Assembly (NCBI GenBank): GCA_937973555.1
Contig: CALJKL010000011.1
Span: 1-64,000 of the forward strand
Length of the DNA stretch: 64,000 nt
DNA from: an uncultured Flavobacteriales bacterium
GTDB lineage: Bacteria; Bacteroidota; Bacteroidia; Flavobacteriales; Weeksellaceae
Reading direction: 5' to 3'
Made by a program: the position numbers and the translations under genes. The notes beneath the pieces are model-generated. The model did no database searches and was not told the origin of the DNA. It was given only the letters and a program-made list of their open reading frames with translations. Positions 59,075 through 64,000 of the stretch are shown here, piece by piece; positions within the stretch are counted from its first letter, which is position 1; each line of letters opens with the position of its first letter.

Positions 59075-61168
59075 ATGTATCTTCAAAAAATAAAACCTTT
59101 CCTGTATTTAGGAATTTTCTATCTCATCGTCTCATTTTTATTGAGACTTATATTTGTATTTCACCCTATTACAACTGCTAATTTTTCATTGGTTGAGGTT
59201 TTGAAGGTTTGTTCTCTTGGATTAGTGACAGATATCTTTGTTTTTACAATAGCCAGCAGTTTTTTGGCCATTTATTTTTTGTTCTTATCCAATGCAAAAT
59301 ATCAAAAACCCTATGGATCTATTATTCTTGGAGTTTTTGTAGCAGCAATTTTGTATATTTTGCTCACCCCCAATAATATTTTCAAACAATATGGAGGAAG
59401 TATTGTAGAAATTGTTCTAGGCTTTTTAGGGCTTAAGGCATTGCTTTTTGCGTTGTTGCTTTTCCTTCCGAAACAAAGAATAAGGATTAGAAATTACCTT
59501 TATTTCTTCAGTATATTTCTATATGTTTTATTGATTGTTTTTAATGCCGTATCAGAATATTTTTTCTATAATGAATTTGGGGTTCGTTATAACTTCATTG
59601 CCGTAGATTATCTTATTTACACCAATGAAGTCATAGGTAATATCATGGAAAGTTATCCTATTGTTCCATTGTTTACGGTAATCATACTAATTGCAGTACT
59701 GATAACATGGTTGATTTTCAATAAAACAAAAAGTTCATTATTGAATTTACCGAATCTTTCTCAAAAAGGAGTTTTACTGGGTGTTTTTATGGTAATGGTG
59801 AGTGTAAGTGTTTTCATTGCACCCAAAATTTCATTAAACAAAGGCAATACCTTTCAAAAAGAAATTGCTGCGAATGGTATGGTGAAATTTTATGAGGCCT
59901 TTACCAACAATACATTAGATTTCTTCACATTTTACCCTACGATAGATGAAAAAAAGGCTGAGCGAAATATGCTTTCTGCTTTGGGAACTTCTACCTTAAA
60001 GAGAAATATAGTTTCTGAGAATGGAGAAGAGAATTACAAAAATGTAGTGTTGATTTCCATTGAAAGCCTTTCTGCAGATTTTATGAAAAGCTATGGGAAT
60101 AAGGACGAAATTACGCCTTATCTAGATCAATTGGCACAAAACAGCTTGCTTTTTACCAACATCTATGCTACCGGTAACAGAACGGTTCGTGGTCTGGAAG
60201 CGCTCACGCTTTGTATCCCGCCAACTGCAGGAGAAAGTATCATTAAAAGAGAAAAGGAAAATAAAGATAAATTTACCACAGGAAGTGTTTTTAAATCAAA
60301 AGGATATACCGTTAAGTTTCTATATGGAGGCTATAGCTATTTTGATAACATGAAAGATTTTTTTGGAGGAAATGGATATGAAATTGTAGACAGAGACAAC
60401 TTTAAACCTGAAGAAATTTCATTTGCTAATGTTTGGGGTGTTTGTGATGAAGATATGGCCAAAAAGGCTGTTTCTGAGATGAATAACGATGCTAAAAAAG
60501 GAAAACCATTCTTTTATCATTGGATGACGGTTTCTAATCACAGACCATTTACTTATCCCGAAGGGAAGATAGACATTTCTGGAACTTCCAAATCCAGAAA
60601 TGGAGGTGTGAAATACACCGACTATGCCATTAAGAAATTCTTTGATATGGCAGAAAAACAAGCATGGTTTAAGAATACCGTTTTTGTTATTGTGGCAGAC
60701 CATTGTGCTTCCAGTGCAGGGAAAACAGAGCTTCCGATGGATAAATACCGAATCCCGGCGATGATCTATTCGCCTGGCTTTGTTCAGCCTCAGGAGTTCC
60801 ATGGCTTAACGTCTCAAATAGATGTGATGCCTACTCTTTTAGGATTACTACATTTCAATTATACATCTAAATTTTTAGGTCAAGACGTTTTTTCTAAAAA
60901 CTATGTGCCAAGAGCCTATATCGCTACCTATCAGGATTTAGGTTTTGTGAAGGATGATTATCTTACTGTAATCTCCCCAACGAAAAATATTAAGCAGTAC
61001 CAGCTTTTACAAAAAGCTAACGTAGACATAAACCAATATTTTAATATTTACTATACCGAAAACCCTATCCTTGAAAATCAAAATAAAGATTTGATAAACC
61101 AAACGATTTCAGCGTACCAAAGCACTAGTTTTTGGGTGAAGAATAAATCTCTAAATACAACTAAATAA
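59075..61168 (+). CDS. LtaS-type sulfatase (phosphoglycerol transferase-like)
   Basis: 697 aa: five N-terminal transmembrane helices (to about 250) and an extracellular/periplasmic sulfatase domain. Active-site Thr370 is in YATGNRTVRGLEAL, the family position for the phosphoglycerol-accepting nucleophile; metal ligands include VLISIESLSADFMKSYG (Glu), HWMTVSNHRPFTYPEG (His) and VADHCASSAGK (Asp-His). Gram-negative members modify lipid A, glucans or phospholipid (for example MdoB, or phosphoethanolamine transferases). The substrate is not known. A charged loop precedes the sulfatase domain. It may share the ribH transcript. Confidence 0.9.
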   Translation: MYLQKIKPFLYLGIFYLIVSFLLRLIFVFHPITTANFSLVEVLKVCSLGLVTDIFVFTIASSFLAIYFLFLSNAKYQKPYGSIILGVFVAAILYILLTPNNIFKQYGGSIVEIVLGFLGLKALLFALLLFLPKQRIRIRNYLYFFSIFLYVLLIVFNAVSEYFFYNEFGVRYNFIAVDYLIYTNEVIGNIMESYPIVPLFTVIILIAVLITWLIFNKTKSSLLNLPNLSQKGVLLGVFMVMVSVSVFIAPKISLNKGNTFQKEIAANGMVKFYEAFTNNTLDFFTFYPTIDEKKAERNMLSALGTSTLKRNIVSENGEENYKNVVLISIESLSADFMKSYGNKDEITPYLDQLAQNSLLFTNIYATGNRTVRGLEALTLCIPPTAGESIIKREKENKDKFTTGSVFKSKGYTVKFLYGGYSYFDNMKDFFGGNGYEIVDRDNFKPEEISFANVWGVCDEDMAKKAVSEMNNDAKKGKPFFYHWMTVSNHRPFTYPEGKIDISGTSKSRNGGVKYTDYAIKKFFDMAEKQAWFKNTVFVIVADHCASSAGKTELPMDKYRIPAMIYSPGFVQPQEFHGLTSQIDVMPTLLGLLHFNYTSKFLGQDVFSKNYVPRAYIATYQDLGFVKDDYLTVISPTKNIKQYQLLQKANVDINQYFNIYYTENPILENQNKDLINQTISAYQSTSFWVKNKSLNTTK

Positions 61169-61365
61169 GTCATAGGAGTTATTTCATTATAACATTACTT
61201 TTTTCAATGATAGCTATTTTGTAGTTAATAGATATCATTAGAATTCTATTTTGAATAATCTTTATAGATTGAGCCCGTGTCTTTTTGGAGATTTTATTGT
61301 TGTATTTTACATTATATTCAGATAATCCCATTTCAGAAAAGCATTGAAATAAAATATAATCAAAT

Positions 61366-61397
61366 AAAAAATCCCAACCAAACGGTTGGGATTTTTA
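61366..61397. terminator. bidirectional terminator (LtaS-type gene / actF)
   Basis: 13-bp stem (core ATCCCAACC/GGTTGGGAT) with the loop AAAC; A-tract on the left, T5 on the right. The 247-bp gap 61169-61415 otherwise shows no gene. Confidence 0.85.
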
Positions 61398-61415
61398 GTA
61401 TGTTAATTACATGAA

Positions 61416-62750
61416 TTAGAAAGGATATTCGTAAATCTCTGATTCGTGTAATAAAGGGTTTCCTGTAGGGATTAGTTTTAGTTTTGTAAGTGCTGTCATC
61501 ACCACGAAGATAAATAAACCAACGAAGAAGAAAAACGCACCGAAAACCAATAATGCAGTATAAGCATTCGTCCAAAAAGGACCTACTGTACCAGGCATAA
61601 TCATATTGAAGAAATCTAACCAGTGACCTAGAATAACCAATACGGCCATTGTAGTTACCACTTTATAGTTTCTCTTAATGCTAGAACTTACCAATACCAA
61701 TAATGGCAATAAGAAGTTAATGATCAACATAGGTAAGAAGGTATATTTATAGTAAGCAAATCTGTCAAAGAAATATCTTACCTCTTCAGGGATGTTAGCA
61801 TACCAATACAGCATGAACTGGTCAAACCAAAGATATGTCCACAATAAGCTTGTAGCAAATAAGAATTTAGCTAAATCGTGTAAGTGATTGTCATTAAATT
61901 GAGGCAATACTCCTTTTCTCTTTAAGTGAACAGCCACTAAGATAATTACCGCTACAGCACTAGATAAAGTACTTACCATAGAATACCAAATATATAGGGT
62001 AGAGTACCAGTGAGGATCTATAGTCATGATGAAATCCCAAGCCCAAGCTGCAGATGCAAATCCGAAGAATGCAATATAACCTACACTGAAATTATATAAT
62101 TTTTGGTAATCTTTTCTCTCTTTTGTTTGATCCAATTTTTTAGATAAGTTCTTGATTTTCCATACAAAGAAAGAAGTACCCACTACATAAATAAAGATTC
62201 TTGCAACATAGAAAGGGATATTAAGAAACTTAGATTTTTCATAAAGAACTACATCAAAGTGAGGAGAATCTGGATTGGTCAATTCTGGGTCCATCCAGTG
62301 GTATAAATGTGCTACACCTCCTACGTTTAGGAATGTAAGAATTAACATAATAATACCTCCTACCGGTAGATAAGAAGCTACTGCTTCCATTACTCTTGTT
62401 ACAATCATAGACCAACCCGCGTGAGCAGCATGCTGAATAGATAAGAAGAATAAGGCACAGGCACTGATTCCGAAGAATAACATAGATGCTGTTAATAAAG
62501 CAGCATAAGGTGTATTGTGAATTTGATGTGTTGCATGTTCTAAATGTGCCGCCTGATCCTGAGGACCCACTAATTCAGCAGAATTGGTAGGAATTTGGTG
62601 TTCAGAACCGTGGTGAACAGCTGTCATCATGGTTTCAATTTTTGCGCTATCCAATCCATTGTTTAGCATGAAACCAATACCGAAAAGTACCAATCCAACA
62701 ACTATCAGTATAATAGAATACAATTTTAATTTTGGTGAAAAACTATACAT
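61416..62750 (-). CDS. quinol:cytochrome c oxidoreductase, quinone-binding subunit (ActF)
   Basis: Polytopic (about ten helices) NrfD-like subunit of alternative complex III, 444 aa, placed after the cytochrome and ActD genes in the usual order. It starts SFSPKLKLYSIILIVVGLVLFGIGFML; polar/charged residues within helices (for example HAAHAGWSMIVTRVMEAV) fit the quinol/proton path described for ActF. Electrons go to cytochrome c and then to a haem-copper oxidase. Last gene before the terminator at 61366. Confidence 0.92.
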   Translation of the reverse strand: MYSFSPKLKLYSIILIVVGLVLFGIGFMLNNGLDSAKIETMMTAVHHGSEHQIPTNSAELVGPQDQAAHLEHATHQIHNTPYAALLTASMLFFGISACALFFLSIQHAAHAGWSMIVTRVMEAVASYLPVGGIIMLILTFLNVGGVAHLYHWMDPELTNPDSPHFDVVLYEKSKFLNIPFYVARIFIYVVGTSFFVWKIKNLSKKLDQTKERKDYQKLYNFSVGYIAFFGFASAAWAWDFIMTIDPHWYSTLYIWYSMVSTLSSAVAVIILVAVHLKRKGVLPQFNDNHLHDLAKFLFATSLLWTYLWFDQFMLYWYANIPEEVRYFFDRFAYYKYTFLPMLIINFLLPLLVLVSSSIKRNYKVVTTMAVLVILGHWLDFFNMIMPGTVGPFWTNAYTALLVFGAFFFFVGLFIFVVMTALTKLKLIPTGNPLLHESEIYEYPF

Positions 62751-62766
62751 CTTTTTCTTTTTTTAA

Positions 62767-63435
62767 TTATTTAGTATTGGTTTGAGCGGGAGCCGCAGCA
62801 GTAGCTGCATCAGCCTTGAAAGCACTCATTACATACATGGCCACTCTCCATCTGTCTCCAGCGGTAAGTTGCCCTGCGTAAGATCCCATTAAGTTTCTAC
62901 CATTGGTAAGTACATAATGTACAGACCCTACCGTAATAGCTCTGTCTTTATAAGCAGGAACTCCAGAATAGGCTCCACTTTGTACAATGTCACCTTGTCC
63001 GTCTCCATTAACACCATGACAAGCTGCACAAGTCAATTCATACATTTTCTTTCCTCTCTCTATATCTTTAGCTTTATTGGCAGGATCTAGAGGGGAAACA
63101 GTAACTGCTTTAGAGGCGTCATACAATGCAGTATATTCATCCGGAGTTTTAGGATATTTTTCTTCAGGAAGCAATCCTTCTTTGTTTTGAGGAACTGTGC
63201 CTTCTACAGGCGAAAGCGAAGTGGCTCCACCATTTGCAATAAATAATGGGATTTCATTTTCCTTATCATTGTAGTGTCCATCTTCCTTGCTTTGAACTTT
63301 CAAAAGAGGATCATAAGCTACTGGAAAGTACATATCTGGAAAATATACCAAAGGGGTGTTCTCTTTTGGACCACAAGAATTCAGCGCTATAACTGAAACT
63401 CCTAAAATGGTTGCTATTTTTATAATATTTTTCAT
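62767..63435 (-). CDS. ActE-like monohaem cytochrome c lipoprotein
   Basis: 222 aa from ATG 63435 (ATG 63444 is in frame and adds three residues). Lipobox ALNSC (Cys21), a linker containing the conserved-looking FPDMYFPVAYDP, and a class I cytochrome c domain with haem site CAACH (136-140) and probable axial Met183 in NLMGSY. Equivalent to the ActE subunit of alternative complex III. Its start lies next to the end of the actD gene, indicating coupling. Confidence 0.93.
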   Translation of the reverse strand: MKNIIKIATILGVSVIALNSCGPKENTPLVYFPDMYFPVAYDPLLKVQSKEDGHYNDKENEIPLFIANGGATSLSPVEGTVPQNKEGLLPEEKYPKTPDEYTALYDASKAVTVSPLDPANKAKDIERGKKMYELTCAACHGVNGDGQGDIVQSGAYSGVPAYKDRAITVGSVHYVLTNGRNLMGSYAGQLTAGDRWRVAMYVMSAFKADAATAAAPAQTNTK

Positions 63436-63436
63436 T

Positions 63437-63958
63437 TTACGCATCTTTTACAGTTATTTCTTCCACTCCTGTTTCAATTAGCATCTGTTTGATGGTTTCC
63501 ACATCTTCAGAAACAAATTCCATTAAGAATTTATCATCTGTAGTTCTAGGATCTGGGTTTTGAGCTTTAGCACCCGGATACATTTTATTTCTTACCAAGA
63601 AAGTAAGGGACATCATGTGAGCAGCACAGAACACCATCAATTCAAACATTGGAACCACAAAGGCAGGCATGTTATGAGCCCACCAGAAAGCAGGTTTACC
63701 TCCAATGTTTTGAGGCCAATCGTGATTCATCATATACCAGGTAGCTGTAGCTCCTATAGAAACCCCGTAGCAAGCATATATAAATGCTGCATCAGAAATT
63801 CTGGTTTTCTTTAGGCCAAGAGCTTTATCAAGCCCGTGAACCGGAAATGGAGTATAAACTTCGGCAATTTCAATGCCTTTTTCTCTAAATGCTTTTACGC
63901 CGTGCATCAAATCATCGTCATCGCCGTAAAGTCCGTATATTCTTTTAGTGGTGCTCAT
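63437..63958 (-). CDS. DUF3341 protein (ActD)
   Basis: Membrane subunit of alternative complex III, 173 aa from ATG 63958, which has a GAAGGAG-type ribosome-binding site just upstream (63960-63966). An earlier in-frame start at 63985 would lie inside actC. The N-terminal soluble part is GLYGDDDDLMHGVKAFREKGI (DUF3341); two helices follow, about 65-85 and 105-130; the tail is soluble. It overlaps the actC stop by 14 nt. Confidence 0.93.
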   Translation of the reverse strand: MSTTKRIYGLYGDDDDLMHGVKAFREKGIEIAEVYTPFPVHGLDKALGLKKTRISDAAFIYACYGVSIGATATWYMMNHDWPQNIGGKPAFWWAHNMPAFVVPMFELMVFCAAHMMSLTFLVRNKMYPGAKAQNPDPRTTDDKFLMEFVSEDVETIKQMLIETGVEEITVKDA

Positions 63959-64000
63959 CTCCTTCTTTTGCTTTATAAGTTTCACCTGAAATTTTCAAAA
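63945..64000 (-). CDS. 3' end of actC (NrfD-like), cut by the window edge
   Basis: A frame open to the window edge ends LKISGETYKAKEGDEHH at a TAA (63945-63947), overlapping the actD start. A Lys/Glu/His-rich tail at this place fits the C-terminus of ActC, the NrfD-like quinol subunit that precedes ActD in the operon. Assignment depends on gene order, since only 18 residues are visible. Confidence 0.6.
   Translation of the reverse strand, partial: LKISGETYKAKEGDEHH

Noticed and set aside
17831..61287. CCGTGTCTTTTTG found both at about 17832 and about 61275
   Set aside because: A 13-nt match in two A/T-rich gaps without shared context or symmetry; probably chance.
1..64000. CRISPR arrays, insertion sequences, phage genes
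   Set aside because: No regularly spaced repeats, transposase, integrase or Cas-like proteins seen.

Overview
The window is chromosomal DNA of a low-GC Bacteroidota, most likely a flavobacterium of the Chryseobacterium group (Weeksellaceae). This rests on three things: the gene families (type III glutamine synthetase, S46 dipeptidyl-peptidase, GH3-like protein, CxC bacilliredoxin, alternative complex III, DUF6909 and DUF6122 proteins); promoters with the Bacteroidota -7 element TAnnTTTG, in the best cases with TTG 19-20 nt upstream; and the dcw gene order, which runs mraZ-rsmH-ftsL-ftsI-murE-mraY-murD-ftsW-murG-murC-ftsQ-ftsA-ftsZ-yqeY without murF or ddl. I see no insertion sequence, prophage, CRISPR array, rRNA or integrase. 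It is core-genome territory with a few accessory genes.

Layout. 0-9.9 kb: gdhA, a truncated haemoglobin, DNA alkylation repair, hflX, a SemiSWEET, an S46 peptidase, acetyltransferase and peroxiredoxin genes, and nth. 10-17.8 kb: an exbB-like gene followed by a Lys-rich TonB-like protein (no exbD) and folC, then tRNA-Val(UAC), tadA, coaX, an M1 peptidase and a DUF6909 protein. 18-22.4 kb: glnN, an AT-rich polytopic membrane protein and an NlpC/P60 lipoprotein. 22.5-28.1 kb (minus): the elongasome operon mreB-mreC-mreD-mrdA-rodA. 28.3-33.4 kb (plus): hemA-hemC-amidase-hemD-hemE. 33.4-36.7 kb (minus): nitroreductase, GH3-like protein, bacilliredoxin, yqeY. 36.8-52.7 kb (minus): the dcw division and wall cluster. 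52.9-61.2 kb (plus): alpha/beta hydrolase-engB-elaA, lipoprotein-apt, a K+ channel, a TPR protein-ribH, and an LtaS-type sulfatase. 61.4-64 kb (minus): the tail of the alternative complex III operon (actC end, actD, actE, actF).

How the genes fit together. Two operons supply almost the full cell-shape and septation machinery (MreBCD/RodA/PBP2 and FtsZAQWIL with MurCDEG/MraY). MurE carries the DNPR meso-diaminopimelate motif. MraZ has a two-copy GTGGGA operator, 10 bp apart, over its own promoter region. gdhA and glnN give ammonium assimilation, hemACDE the early tetrapyrrole pathway, and ActC-F a quinol:cytochrome c oxidoreductase.

Most unusual observations: a heptanucleotide inverted repeat inserted in frame inside murG; two copies of a short hairpin repeat with compensating arms in dcw gaps; a PNP-like domain with an MEGA motif in the DUF6909 protein; an endonuclease III without any cysteine; a CoaX with changes in three signature motifs; and bcp/nth promoters that overlap head to head within 23 bp. 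I found nothing that I can confidently call a wholly new multi-gene system.
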